The notes: generated by a model from the sequence alone, not told the origin. DNA of 44,959 bases from Paulinella micropora (GCA_009731375.1 BJOX01000238.1:330321-375279); one strand, 5' to 3'. Numbered from the stretch's first letter, positions 21,171-35,179 are shown. Numbers and translations: made by a program.

Positions 21171-21815
21171 NNNNNNNNNNNNNNNNNNNNNNNNNNNNNN
21201 NNNNNNNNNNNNNNNNNNNNNNNNNNNNNNNNNNNNNNNNNNNNNNNNNNNNNNNNNNNNNNNNNNNNNNNNNNNNNNNNNNNNNNNNNNNNNNNNNNNN
21301 NNNNNNNNNNNNNNNNNNNNNNNNNNNNNNNNNNNNNNNNNNNNNNNNNNNNNNNNNNNNNNNNNNNNNNNNNNNNNNNNNNNNNNNNNNNNNNNNNNNN
21401 NNNNNNNNNNNNNNNNNNNNNNNNNNNNNNNNNNNNNNNNNNNNNNNNNNNNNNNNNNNNNNNNNNNNNNNNNNNNNNNNNNNNNNNNNNNNNNNNNNNN
21501 NNNNNNNNNNNNNNNNNNNNNNNNNNNNNNNNNNNNNNNNNNNNNNNNNNNNNNNNNNNNNNNNNNNNNNNNNNNNNNNNNNNNNNNNNNNNNNNNNNNN
21601 NNNNNNNNNNNNNNNNNNNNNNNNNNNNNNNNNNNNNNNNNNNNNNNNNNNNNNNNNNNNNNNNNNNNNNNNNNNNNNNNNNNNNNNNNNNNNNNNNNNN
21701 NNNNNNNNNNNNNNNNNNNNNNNNNNNNNNNNNNNNNNNNNNNNNNNNNNNNNNNNNNNNNNNNNNNNNNNNNNNNNNNNNNNNNNNNNNNNNNNNNNNN
21801 NNNNNNNNNNNNNNN
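21171..21815. other. Assembly gap, about 645 N
   Basis: Unsequenced. The bases after it begin inside a (GA)n run. Confidence 1.
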
Positions 21816-21878
<63 letters not shown>

Positions 21879-22160
21879 ACCGCTGGCTGCGGGTGGGGAG
21901 GGTGAGCGTAACGGATAGATGGATAGAGAGAGGGATAGAAATATACCGCTGGCTGCGGGTGGGGAGGGTGAGCGTAACGGATAGATGGATAGAGAGAGGG
22001 AGAGAAATATACCGCTGGCTGCGGGTGGGGAGGATGAGCGTAACGGTTGTGTCACGTGGCGCTTAGAAAAGTAGGTGTCAAACATTGCGTTGTTCAGGTA
22101 ATACTCATTAAGTTGTGAGAGGGAGATCGGACGCGAGCTGTGAGAGTCTATCGGGTTGCC
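21816..22160. repeat. (GA)n, 66-bp tandem unit (three copies) and unique flank
   Basis: CCGCTGGCTGCGGGTGGGG recurs at 21880, 21946 and 22012 (66-bp period), each followed by GATAGATGGATAGAGAGAG. Another copy is at 19247 and an inverted piece is at 19710. 22046-22160 is non-repetitive. Confidence 0.9.
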
Positions 22161-23022
22161 TGTAGGGAAGTGAGTGAGTAAGTAAGTAAGTAAGTGAGTG
22201 AGAAAGAGTAAGTGAGTAAGTAATTAAGTGAGTGAGTGAGTGAGTGAGTGAGTAAGTGAGTGAGTAAGTGAGTAAGTAAGTAAATGAGTAAGTGAGTGAG
22301 TGAGTAAGTAAGTGAGTAAGTAAGTGAGTGAGTGAGTGAGTGAGTGAGTGAGTAAGTAAGTAAGTGAGCAAGTGAGTGAGTAAGTGAGTAAGTGAGTGAG
22401 TACGTGAGTAAGTAAGTAAGTAAGTGAGTGAGTGAGTAAGTGAGTAAGTGAGTGAGTAAGTGAGTAAGTAAGTGAGTGAGTAAGTAAGTAAGTGAGTAAG
22501 TAAGTAAGTAAGTGAGTGAGTGAGTAAGTAAGTAAGTAAGTGAGTAAGTAAGTAAGTAAGTAAGTGAGTGAGTAAGTGAGTAAGTGAGTGAGTAAGTGAG
22601 TAAGTAAGTAAGTAAGTGAGTGAGTGAGTAAGTGAGTAAGTGAGTGAGTAAGTGAGTAAGTAAGTGAGTGAGTAAGTAAGTAAGTGAGTAAGTAAGTAAG
22701 TAAGTGAGTGAGTGAGTAAGTAAGTAAGTAAGTGAGTAAGTAAGTAAGTAAGTAAGTGAGTGAGTAAGTGAGTAAGTGAGTGAGTAAGTGAGTAAGTAAG
22801 TAAGCAAGTAAGTAAGTGAGTGAGTGAGTGAGTGAGTGAGTGAGTAAGTAAGTAAGTAAGTAAATGAGTGAGTAAGTGAGTAAGTGAGTGAGTAAGTGAG
22901 TAAGAAAGTAAGTGAGTGAGTGAGTGAGTGAGTAAGTAAGTAAGTGAGTAAGTAAGTAAGTAAGTAAGTAAGTGAGTAAGTGAGTAAGTGAGTGAGTAAG
23001 TAAGTGAGTAAGCAAGTAAGTG

Positions 23023-23061
<39 letters not shown>

Positions 23062-23062
23062 G

Positions 23063-23112
<50 letters not shown>

Positions 23113-23150
23113 TGAGTAAGTAAGTAAGTAAGTAAGTAAGTGAGCAAGCG
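22161..23150. repeat. TAAG/TGAG tetramer array with 192-bp higher order
   Basis: About 1 kb made of two tetramer types. The order of types repeats with a 192-bp period (for example the pattern starting at 22422 recurs at 22614). This shows block duplication on top of slippage. Confidence 0.9.
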
Positions 23151-23269
23151 TCTATTGAGTTGCCTAGAATAGGTAAGTAAGTAAAGTCAGCAAGCAAGCA
23201 AGTAAGTGTACATGCAGGTAAGTAGGTAGGTAGGTAGGTTTGTATGTATGTATGTATGTATGTATGTAC
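23151..23269. other. Short mixed intron sequence
   Basis: Degenerate GTAA, GGTA and TATG tetramers running up to the donor of the second exon 9 copy. Confidence 0.6.
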
Positions 23270-23302
23270 CTGCTGCAGTTACTAAGTGAAGTAAAGCTTC
23301 GC

Positions 23303-23306
<4 letters not shown>
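23270..23306 (-). repeat. Second copy of exon 9 without acceptor
   Basis: Reads [12 protein letters not shown] plus one base, with donor CAG/GTACAT. Compared with 24531-24571 it lacks one Arg codon. Otherwise its two differences (TGC/TGT and TTA/CTA) are silent. The TATC array has replaced the acceptor. Confidence 0.7.
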
Positions 23307-23347
<41 letters not shown>

Positions 23348-23376
23348 AAGACAGATAGATAGAAAGATAGATAGAT

Positions 23377-23408
<32 letters not shown>

Positions 23409-23457
23409 GGATAGATAGATAGATGGATAGATAGATAGATGGATAGATAGATAGATG

Positions 23458-23525
<68 letters not shown>
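23307..23525. repeat. GATA array
   Basis: GATA tetramers with GAAA and GATG variants. Confidence 0.95.
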
Positions 23526-23528
<3 letters not shown>

Positions 23529-23849
23529 GAGATGTCGCAAAGGAATGTAGTCCTTGCAAAGGAACGCAGTTTCACATCAAACAGTAATTTGTGTACTGTG
23601 CATGTGTCCGGTGGGAATCACGGGTAGACTGTGTTCTGGAAACAAGAAGAGGAGGAAGGACGTTGAAGAAAAAGGCAATCTAGGAATGGAGAGTGGGGAG
23701 GATAAGGAAGAAGAGAAAGAAAAGGAAGCCGTTAGTCCAAGTGTTTTGAGCACCGTAAGCTTGCGCAAGCTACAATGATGACATTGTATGAGGCCTAAAC
23801 CCCCGAAGGGACCTAGCCCGGGCTATGCAACACTGGACGGCTATGACGG
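23526..23849 (-). mobile_element. Retroposon family B copy
   Basis: Closely matches the copy at 5383-5708, palindrome included, and its tail joins GATA (TATC in sense). Confidence 0.75.
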
Positions 23850-24530
<681 letters not shown>

Positions 24531-24571
24531 CTGCTGCAGTTACTAAGTGAAGTAGAGCTTCACAACGAAGC
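24531..24571 (-). CDS. Exon 9
   Basis: Acceptor ACATACATAG and donor GCAG/GTACTA bound one base, 13 codons and one base, reading [13 protein letters not shown] (phase 2 to 1), a helical segment. Phases fit exons 8 and 10. A second copy lies 1.2 kb downstream at 23270-23306, with a retroposon and GATA between. Confidence 0.55.
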
Positions 24572-24598
24572 CTATGTATGTATGTATGTATATGTGTG

Positions 24599-24666
<68 letters not shown>

Positions 24667-24683
24667 CCTATCTACCTATCTAC

Positions 24684-24750
<67 letters not shown>

Positions 24751-24780
24751 NNNNNNNNNNGTGAATCTATCCATCCATCC

Positions 24781-24844
<64 letters not shown>

Positions 24845-24846
24845 GC
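24572..24846. repeat. TATC array with 10-N gap
   Basis: A few TATG units then TATC with ACCT variants. N at 24751-24760. Orientation flips relative to 24520 across exon 9. Confidence 0.95.
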
Positions 24847-25216
24847 CTATAAGTCATATGCCGAAATAGCGACGGGAAGCACAATCCTGTTCCCTCAGGG
24901 TGCCCTTTCTCGCTTGTTGAGCCCGGAATAAAACCCACAGTGCTCTGTCGGTTTATACTAGACTGTCGAACAGTCTCGAAACTCCATCTGCTTACTGGGT
25001 CCTCTGTAATGGAGGTGGGAGCTCGTTCTGCAAGGGGCGCTTATGGAACGAGCCCTGGCCCCGCCTGGTACTAGGGAGCTTTGGATATTGCCTGTGTCAG
25101 TCCCTTCCGTGCAAACATCACGGCTTAGCTGGGCATCGGGTTAATACTTTACCCACAGACTTCCTGGTTGACGAAATCAGAAGCTCCTTTTTTCTGACAT
25201 TAGTCGATATCTCATC
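24847..25216 (+). mobile_element. Retroposon family A copy (5' truncated), tandem partner
   Basis: Plus-strand sense, ends GTCGATATCTCATC and is joined head-to-tail to the next copy without a TATC tail between. Confidence 0.75.
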
Positions 25217-25762
25217 AGTTGATCTCATCACTTACTCCACGAAGTGAACCAAGGCCACTTGAGGTGTCACTGACCCTCCCTTGGGCTTGGTTTTTTGAAA
25301 TGGGTGCCATCTGTCGACAGACAGAGAATTAGGGGATGGTGTGGGTGTGCTGGGCCCGTGGTGGGGTGCCTTATGTGTGCCTAGCCGTACGCCTATAAGT
25401 CACATGCCGAAATAGCGACGGGAAGCACAATCCTGTTCCCTCAGGGTGCCCTTTCTCGCTTGTTGAGCCCGGAATAAAACCCACAGTGCTCTGTCGGTTT
25501 ATACTAGACTGTCGAACAGTCTCGAAACTCCATCTGCTTACTGGGTCCTCTGTAATGGAGGTGGGAGCTCGTTCTGCAAGGGGCGCTTATGGAACGAGCC
25601 CTGGCCCCGCCTGGTACTAGGGAGCTTTGGTATCGCCTGTATCAGTCCCTTCCGTGCAAACATCACGGCTTAGCTGGGCATCGGGTTAATACTTTACCCA
25701 CAGACTTCCTTGGTTGACGAAATCAGAAGCTCCTTTTTTCTGACATTAGCCGATATCTCATC
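25217..25762 (+). mobile_element. Retroposon family A, longest copy
   Basis: About 545 bp from AGTTGATCTCATCACTT to CGATATCTCATC, then (TATC)n. It contains the AGACTGT hairpin and no intact protein frame. Short GATCTCATC-like motifs lie at both ends. Confidence 0.75.
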
Positions 25763-25772
25763 TATCTATCTA

Positions 25773-25835
<63 letters not shown>

Positions 25836-25880
25836 CATCTATCCATCCATCTATCCATCCATCTATCCATCCATCTATCT
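25763..25880. repeat. TATC array between family A copies
   Basis: Tail of the copy before it, with CCATC variants. Confidence 0.95.
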
Positions 25881-26149
25881 GGAATAAAACCCACAGTGTC
25901 GAACAGTCTCGAAACTCCATCTGCTTACTGGGTCCTCTGTAATGGAGGTGGGAGCTCGTTCTGCAAGGGGCGCTTATGGAACGAGCCCTGGCCCCGCCTG
26001 GTACTAGGGAGATTTGGTATCGCCTGTATCAGTCCCTTCCGTGCAAACATCACGGCTTAGCTGGGCATCAGGTTATTACTTTACCCACAGACTTTCTTGG
26101 TTGACGAAATCAGAAGCTCCTTTTTTCTGACATTAGTCGATATCTCATC
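25881..26149 (+). mobile_element. Retroposon family A copy, truncated
   Basis: Begins GGAATAAAACCCACAGTG, has lost the segment holding half of the hairpin, and ends at the same CTCATC before (TATC)n. Confidence 0.75.
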
Positions 26150-26697
<548 letters not shown>

Positions 26698-26877
26698 TAA
26701 GGACGAGTGAAAAATTTCGGCCAGGAAATATTTCGGCCAGTGATGTTTCACCGCAGAATACGTTGTTTTTGCACAAAACTTTGGATGGCCGGAATTCTTC
26801 CCTAGTCTTTTCACCGCAAGATACGTTATTTTTTGGCCGAAATTTGAGGTGGCCGAAACTCGTCACTTTTTCCTTAA
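26698..26877. mobile_element. Inverted-repeat MITE of about 180 bp, TA-flanked
   Basis: 5' TAAGGACGAGTGAAAAATTTCGGCC faces 3' GGCCGAAACTCGTCACTTTTTCCTTA. The termini are imperfect inverted repeats and TA lies at both edges. TTTCACCGCARRATACGTT occurs twice inside. Related to 16886-17117. Confidence 0.65.
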
Positions 26878-27192
26878 GTGGCTGACTGACTGACTGAACT
26901 GACTAACAAGCTAACTGGCTAACTCACTAACGGACTAACCGACTAACTAACCTGCAGTTATACTGGAATTTATACAACGCACACACGCACATGCAAATAT
27001 GTACGTGTGTTTGTTTTATTATATACACGTACACAGGTGAATATGAAGGTATGTTTTGTTTGACACCGACTAACTAACTGACTGACTAACTAACTAACAA
27101 GCCAACTGGCTACTGGCTAACTTACTAACTATTGACTAGCTAACTAACTAACCTAACTAACCTAACTAACCTAACTAACCTAACTAACTAAC

Positions 27193-27225
<33 letters not shown>

Positions 27226-27267
27226 CTAACTAACTAACCTAACTAACTAACTAACTAACTAACTAAC

Positions 27268-27312
<45 letters not shown>

Positions 27313-27548
27313 CAACTAACTAATCTGCAATTTTTGGAATATATACACGTACACAAGTGATTATGTAACTGACTGAATGACTCCCTGACTGACTAACTAA
27401 CAAGCTAACTAACTAACTAACCTAACAAACTAATAAACAAACTAACTAACCAGCAATTTTTGGAATATATACACGTACACAGGTGAATATGTAACTGACT
27501 ATCTGACTGACTGACTGACTGAATAACAAGCTAACTGGCTAACTAACC

Positions 27549-27582
<34 letters not shown>

Positions 27583-27939
27583 GTAACCAGCAATTTTTGG
27601 AATATATACACGTACACAGGTGAATATGTAACTGATTAACTGACTGACTGACTGACGAACTAACGAGCTAACTGGCTAACTAACTAACTAACTAACTAAC
27701 CAACTAAGTAATCTGCAATTTTTGGAATATATATACGTACACAGGGTGAATATGTAACTGACTAACTGACTGACTGACGCACTAACGAGCTAACTGGCTA
27801 ACTAACTAACTAACTAACTAACTAACAAACTAACAAACTAACTAACTAACCAGCAATTTTTGGAATATATACACGAACACAGGTGAATATGTAACTGATT
27901 AACTGACTGCCTGACTGACTAACTAACAAGCTAACTGGT

Positions 27940-27971
<32 letters not shown>

Positions 27972-28290
27972 AAACTAACAAACTAACTAACTATTTTTGG
28001 AATATATACACGTACACAGGTGAATATGTAACTGACTGACTGACTGACTGACTGACGAACTAACGAGCTAACTAGCTAACTGACTAACCAACTAACTAAC
28101 TAACTAACTAACTGACTAACTAACTAACTAACCAACTAACTAACTGACTAACCAACCAACTAACTAACTAACTAACGAACTAACTAACCAGCAATTTTTG
28201 GAATATATACACGTACACAGGTGAATATGTCACTGACTAACTGACTGACTGACTGACTGACTATTAACTTTCAGCCTGTGTATGTGTTTA
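26878..28290. repeat. (CTAA)n array with a recurring 50-bp core
   Basis: CTAA/CTGA tetramers with the core GGAATATATACACGTACACAGGTGAATATGTAACTG near 27335, 27459, 27597, 27721, 27860, 28000 and 28199 (period 120-200 bp). A related core is at 26540-26585. The cores may be further exon-edge copies, but I found no convincing reading. Confidence 0.85.
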
Positions 28291-28375
28291 TATTCAAATA
28301 ATTGCAGGTTAGTTAGTTAGTTTAGTAAGTTTAGTTAGTTACTTAGTTAGTTAGTTTGTTTAGTTTGTTTAGTTA

Positions 28376-28406
<31 letters not shown>

Positions 28407-28464
28407 AGTTAGTTAGTTAGTTAGTTAAGTTAGTTAGTTAAGTTAGTTAGTTTAGTTAGTTAGT

Positions 28465-28499
<35 letters not shown>

Positions 28500-28811
28500 A
28501 GTTAGTTTAGTTAGTTAGTTAGTTAGTTAGTTGGTTAGTTAGTTAGTTAGTTTAGTTAGTTTAGTTAGTTAATTAGTGAGTTTAGTTAGTGAGTTAGTTA
28601 GTTAGTTAGTTAGTTAGTTAGCTTGTTAATATGTACGTGTTGACTGACTACTGACTAACTGACTAACTAACTAACTATCTAACTAACTGATTAAGTAGCC
28701 AACCAAGCAACCAAGCAACTAACCAGCCAAGCAAGTGACCAAGTGAGCAAAAAAACAACTAACTTACTTACTAACTTACTTCGTGATAACCGACAAAGTA
28801 ACGATCAGAGA

Positions 28812-28850
<39 letters not shown>

Positions 28851-28882
28851 GAAAAAGAAAAGAATTAAAAAAAAAAAAAAAA

Positions 28883-28923
<41 letters not shown>

Positions 28924-28926
28924 TAC
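28291..28926. repeat. (TTAG)n in the opposite orientation, then GA and A runs
   Basis: TTAG tetramers (28305-28622) are the reverse complement of the CTAA before them. They are followed by CTAA/CCAAG and by (GA)n with an A run at 28800-28919. Confidence 0.9.
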
Positions 28927-28984
28927 GGTGTGAATCCTGTCTTATCCAGTAGTTGCCTTGCCTGCTGACTCGCTTCTGAAGTTC
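28927..28984 (-). CDS. Exon 8
   Basis: Acceptor TTTCCATCTCTCAG and donor CACC/GTAATA bound two bases, 18 codons and two bases, reading [18 protein letters not shown] (phase 1 to 2), a typical helical segment. Upstream intron is TATC on this strand and downstream is (TC)n. Phases fit exons 7 and 9. Confidence 0.6.
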
Positions 28985-28994
28985 CTGAGAGATG

Positions 28995-29044
<50 letters not shown>

Positions 29045-29087
29045 CAGATAGATAGATAGGTCGGTAGATAGGTAGGTAGGTAGGTAG

Positions 29088-29152
<65 letters not shown>

Positions 29153-29197
29153 GGATGGATGGATGGATGATGGATGGATAGATAGGTAGATAGGTAG

Positions 29198-29239
<42 letters not shown>

Positions 29240-29263
29240 GTAGATAGGTAGATAGGTAGGTAG

Positions 29264-29296
<33 letters not shown>

Positions 29297-29298
29297 GG

Positions 29299-29387
<89 letters not shown>

Positions 29388-29424
29388 AAGATAGATGATC
29401 GATCAATCGATCAATCGATCGATC

Positions 29425-29489
<65 letters not shown>

Positions 29490-29511
29490 GCAGATAGATA
29501 GATAGATAGGC

Positions 29512-29551
<40 letters not shown>

Positions 29552-29781
29552 CCATAGGCAGATAAATAGATAGATCCATACGCAGATAGATAGATAGATA
29601 GATAGATATATAGATAGATAGATAGATAGATAGACAGATAGATAGACAGGAAGAAAGAAAGAAAGATAGATAGATGGATAGATGGATAGATAGATAGATA
29701 GATAGATAGATATAGATAGATCCATAGGCAGATAAATAGATAGATCAATACGCAGATAGATAGATAGATAGATAGATAGAC

Positions 29782-29812
<31 letters not shown>

Positions 29813-29873
29813 CAGGAAGAAAGAAAGAAAGAAAGATAGATAGATGGATAGATAGATAGATAGACAGATAGAC

Positions 29874-29912
<39 letters not shown>

Positions 29913-29913
29913 C
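28985..29913. repeat. GATA array with GGTA, GATG and GAAA blocks
   Basis: Intron 7. A compound block containing CCATAGGCAGATAAATAG occurs at 29551 and 29721 (170-bp duplication). Confidence 0.95.
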
Positions 29914-29947
29914 CTGATAAAGGTGCAGCCCAAGTGGCTCCAGCGAC
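29914..29947 (-). CDS. Exon 7
   Basis: Acceptor TATCTTTCTCTCAG and donor ATCAG/GTCTAT bound 11 codons plus one base, reading [11 protein letters not shown] (phase 0 to 1). It is only 34 nt in nearly a kilobase of GATA on either side. The donor's +3 and following bases have become array sequence. Confidence 0.45.
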
Positions 29948-29952
29948 CTGAG

Positions 29953-29998
<46 letters not shown>

Positions 29999-29999
29999 C

Positions 30000-30067
<68 letters not shown>

Positions 30068-30076
30068 CGATCGATC

Positions 30077-30144
<68 letters not shown>

Positions 30145-30275
30145 TGTAGATAGATAGATAGATAGATAGATAGTAAGATAGATAGGAAGACAGGCAGATG
30201 GATAGATAGATAGTAAGATAGTAAGATAAATAGGAAGACAGACAGATAGATAAACAGATAGACAGATAGATAGAT

Positions 30276-30318
<43 letters not shown>

Positions 30319-30357
30319 CAGATAGACAGATAGAAAGACAGACAGATAGATAGATAA

Positions 30358-30413
<56 letters not shown>

Positions 30414-30466
30414 GTAGATAGATAGGTAGGTAGGTAGGTAGGTAGGTAGGTAGGTAGATAGATAGG

Positions 30467-30533
<67 letters not shown>

Positions 30534-30580
30534 GTAGGTAGGTAGGTAGGTAGGTAGGTAGATAGATAGATAGATAGAAG

Positions 30581-30663
<83 letters not shown>

Positions 30664-30795
30664 GGAAAGATAGATAGATTACCTCTTCCTCTCGCTGGCT
30701 GATCAACACAGATTCCTCCTCCTCCTAGATAGATGGATAGATAAATAGATCAATGTATGGATATATATATATATGTATATATAAATACATAATGT

Positions 30796-30829
<34 letters not shown>

Positions 30830-30900
30830 GCATACATACATATACATACATATATATATATACTTACATACATACATATATATATATACTTATTTATATG
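29948..30900. repeat. GATA array, AT-rich end
   Basis: GATA with GGTA blocks to 30677, a short CTC-rich island (30679-30725), then TATA-rich sequence to 30900. Confidence 0.95.
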
Positions 30901-30901
30901 T

Positions 30902-30965
<64 letters not shown>

Positions 30966-31003
30966 ATAGAAAGACAGATAAATAGATAGATAGACAGACA
31001 GAC

Positions 31004-31076
<73 letters not shown>

Positions 31077-31077
31077 T
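30901..31077. repeat. GATA array (tail of family C)
   Basis: GATA with GACA variants joined to the family C terminus. Confidence 0.95.
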
Positions 31078-31490
31078 GTTTGGTCTATCAGCTCTGCATA
31101 TCCGAAGACATAGGCATCCATTCCACCCCGCCTCCAGATGGAGGCTGGGTAGCGGGCTGGGAGGTAGCACTAAGCTTAGGATGTATGCAGTCTGAAGGTT
31201 CTACAACCCTCCCTGGCTAGAGGGCCGTAAAACCAACCCAGACACGTGTCCGCCATCACGTGCCCCGCCAAGGCTCGGGCCCGAGGGGTACACCAACCCT
31301 CGAGCTTCATCCAAGGCGACCACTTTCGCGGCGGCCGGACTATACCTTAAGATCTCCCTGCTTATGTGCATACCCGCACACAGGAAGATCCCACTCCCGT
31401 CTAGTCTCTGAACCTTTCCCATTTGTCAGGACACCACTGGGTAGTGGCGACGGAGGACTACCGGGCCAGCTGCAGCGGTGACATAAGTGG
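31078..31490 (-). mobile_element. Retroposon family C, longest copy
   Basis: Minus-strand sense runs from about 31490 to the (TATC)n tail at 31077. It includes hairpin arms GCCTCC/GGAGGC. A frame of about 73 codons (31201-31422, with ALDEARGLVYPSGPS) is open, but I do not recognise it and it may be chance. GC-rich compared with everything around it. Confidence 0.65.
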
Positions 31491-31496
31491 GTAAAT

Positions 31497-31561
<65 letters not shown>

Positions 31562-31628
31562 CAGAAAGACAGATAGAAAAACAGACAGATAGATAGATAA
31601 ATAGACAGATAGATAGATAGATAGATAT

Positions 31629-31692
<64 letters not shown>

Positions 31693-31736
31693 GTAGATAG
31701 GTAGGTAGGTAGGTAGGTAGGTAGATAGGTAGATAT

Positions 31737-31803
<67 letters not shown>
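31491..31803. repeat. GATA array
   Basis: GATA with GGTA and GACA variants. Confidence 0.95.
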
Positions 31804-31806
<3 letters not shown>

Positions 31807-31975
31807 GAGATATCGACTAATGTCAGAAAAAAGGAGCTTCTGATTTCGTCAACCAAGGAAGTCTGTAAAGTATTGACCCGATGCCAAGCTAAGCCGTGAT
31901 GTTTGCACGGAAGGGACTGATACAGGCGATACCAAAGCTCCCTAGTACCAGGCGGGGCCAGGGCTCGTTCCATAA
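31804..31975 (-). mobile_element. Retroposon family A copy, cut by gap
   Basis: 3' part of family A with its tail at the GATA array. The rest is in the gap 31976-32628. Confidence 0.75.
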
Positions 31976-32628
31976 NNNNNNNNNNNNNNNNNNNNNNNNN
32001 NNNNNNNNNNNNNNNNNNNNNNNNNNNNNNNNNNNNNNNNNNNNNNNNNNNNNNNNNNNNNNNNNNNNNNNNNNNNNNNNNNNNNNNNNNNNNNNNNNNN
32101 NNNNNNNNNNNNNNNNNNNNNNNNNNNNNNNNNNNNNNNNNNNNNNNNNNNNNNNNNNNNNNNNNNNNNNNNNNNNNNNNNNNNNNNNNNNNNNNNNNNN
32201 NNNNNNNNNNNNNNNNNNNNNNNNNNNNNNNNNNNNNNNNNNNNNNNNNNNNNNNNNNNNNNNNNNNNNNNNNNNNNNNNNNNNNNNNNNNNNNNNNNNN
32301 NNNNNNNNNNNNNNNNNNNNNNNNNNNNNNNNNNNNNNNNNNNNNNNNNNNNNNNNNNNNNNNNNNNNNNNNNNNNNNNNNNNNNNNNNNNNNNNNNNNN
32401 NNNNNNNNNNNNNNNNNNNNNNNNNNNNNNNNNNNNNNNNNNNNNNNNNNNNNNNNNNNNNNNNNNNNNNNNNNNNNNNNNNNNNNNNNNNNNNNNNNNN
32501 NNNNNNNNNNNNNNNNNNNNNNNNNNNNNNNNNNNNNNNNNNNNNNNNNNNNNNNNNNNNNNNNNNNNNNNNNNNNNNNNNNNNNNNNNNNNNNNNNNNN
32601 NNNNNNNNNNNNNNNNNNNNNNNNNNNN
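31976..32628. other. Assembly gap, about 653 N
   Basis: Unsequenced. It probably hides the rest of a family A copy and array. Confidence 1.
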
Positions 32629-32671
32629 GTAGGTAGGTAGGTAGGTAGGTAGATAGATAGATAGATAGAAG

Positions 32672-32724
<53 letters not shown>

Positions 32725-32789
32725 CTAGATAGATAGATAGATAGGTAGATAGGTAGGTAGGTAGGTAGGTAGGTAGATAGGTAGATAGG

Positions 32790-32820
<31 letters not shown>

Positions 32821-32821
32821 T

Positions 32822-32857
<36 letters not shown>

Positions 32858-32896
32858 GTAGGTAGGTAGGTAGGTAGATAGATAGATAGATAGAAG

Positions 32897-32969
<73 letters not shown>

Positions 32970-33023
32970 ATAGATAGGTAGGCAGGTAGGTAGATAAATA
33001 GATAGATAGATAGATAGACAGAC

Positions 33024-33073
<50 letters not shown>

Positions 33074-33110
33074 GTAGGTAGGTAGGTAGGTAGGTAGATA
33101 GGTAGATAGG

Positions 33111-33141
<31 letters not shown>

Positions 33142-33142
33142 T

Positions 33143-33178
<36 letters not shown>

Positions 33179-33217
33179 GTAGGTAGGTAGGTAGGTAGAT
33201 AGATAGATAGATAGAAG

Positions 33218-33266
<49 letters not shown>

Positions 33267-33267
33267 C

Positions 33268-33306
<39 letters not shown>

Positions 33307-33318
33307 CCAGATAGATAG

Positions 33319-33378
<60 letters not shown>

Positions 33379-33422
33379 GTAGGTAGGTAGGTAGGTAGGT
33401 AGGTAGATAGATAGATAGATAG

Positions 33423-33504
<82 letters not shown>

Positions 33505-33509
33505 CTCAC
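32629..33509. repeat. GATA/GGTA array with 321-bp duplication
   Basis: The markers GTATAG (32820 and 33141) and GATAGAAGGATAG (about 32891 and 33213) recur with a spacing of about 321 bp, so the array contains a large direct duplication. Confidence 0.9.
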
Positions 33510-33539
33510 GTCGACACTCCCCATCCTCCAAGCCTTCCC
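33510..33539 (-). CDS. Exon 6, 30-nt microexon
   Basis: Acceptor TTTGTACCCGATGCAG and donor GTCGAC/GTGAGT bound 30 nt. In the frame set by exons 5 and 7 it reads [10 protein letters not shown] (phase 0 to 0). The other open frame gives EGLEDGECR. The splice signals are good but so short an exon cannot be judged by content. Confidence 0.38.
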
Positions 33540-33972
<433 letters not shown>

Positions 33973-34041
33973 CTCTCCAGCCACTGAAAAATCTCCCTCC
34001 ACTAACACCCGGTTGTTGCCGTCTGACCAATACTGCCCTAC
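33973..34041 (-). CDS. Exon 5
   Basis: 23 codons beginning [19 protein letters not shown] and ending VAGE (phase 0 to 0), between TATCAG and GAG/GTCTAT. Two damaged copies lie upstream at about 34348-34408 (stops) and 35179-35240 (frameshift). A better acceptor, TTTTTCCCCGTCTCAG with the first exon bases, is found detached at 34124-34157, 35040-35073 and 35281-35313. The G-Y-x(3)-G-N..G-D-F-x-V-A-G spacing faintly recalls ADAMTS-type spacer segments, but this is not strong. Confidence 0.5.
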
Positions 34042-34043
34042 CT

Positions 34044-34120
<77 letters not shown>

Positions 34121-34170
34121 GTAGAATGCCCCACCTAAGACGGGGAAAAACACAGGCATCTATCTATCTG

Positions 34171-34239
<69 letters not shown>

Positions 34240-34290
34240 ATATCTGTCTGTCTATCTATCTGTCTGTCTATCTATCTGTCTATCTATCTG

Positions 34291-34336
<46 letters not shown>

Positions 34337-34989
34337 GATCTATATATGAAAAATCTCACTCCATTAACACCCGGTTGTTGCCATCAGATCAATACTGCCC
34401 TACCTGATAGGAAGATAGGAATAGATAGATAGATAGATAGATGAGATATCGACTAATGTCAGAAAAAAGGAGCTTCTGATTTCGTCAACCAAGGAAGTCT
34501 GTGGGTAAAGTATTAACCCGATGCCCAGCTAAGCCGTGATGTTTGCACGGAAGGGACTGATACAGGCGATACCAAAGCTCCCTAGTACCAGGCGGGGCCA
34601 GGGCTCGTTCCATAAGCGCCCCTTGCAGAACGAGCTCCCACCTCCATTACAGAGGACCCAGTAAGCAGATGGAGTTTCGAGACTGTTCGACAGTCTAGTA
34701 TAAACCGACAGAGCACTGTGGGTTTTATTCCGGGCTCAACAAGCGAGAAAGGGCACCCTGAGGGAACAGGATTGTCCTTCCCGTCGCTATTTCGGCATGT
34801 GACTCATAGGCGTATGGCTAGGCACACATAAGGCACCCCACCACGGGCCCAGCACACCCACACCATCCCCTAATTCTCTGTCTGTCGACAGATGGCACCC
34901 ATTTCAAAAAAACAAGCCCAAGGGAGGGTCAGTGACACCTCAAGTGGCCTTGGTTCGCTCCGTGGAGTATGCGATGAGATCAACTGATG

Positions 34990-35040
<51 letters not shown>

Positions 35041-35123
35041 CTGCCCCACCTGAGACGGCAAAAAAACACGGGTATCTATCTATCTATCTATCTATCTCTC
35101 TATCTATCTATCTATCTATCTAA

Positions 35124-35179
<56 letters not shown>

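Noticed and set aside
27120-27320. Telomere-like CCTAA/CTAA runs
   Set aside because: CCTAA units are scattered among CTAA, with no uniform TTAGG or TTAGGG array and no chromosome-end context.
31201-31422. 73-codon frame as a gene
   Set aside because: It lies within retroposon family C, has no splice or start support and is not recognised.
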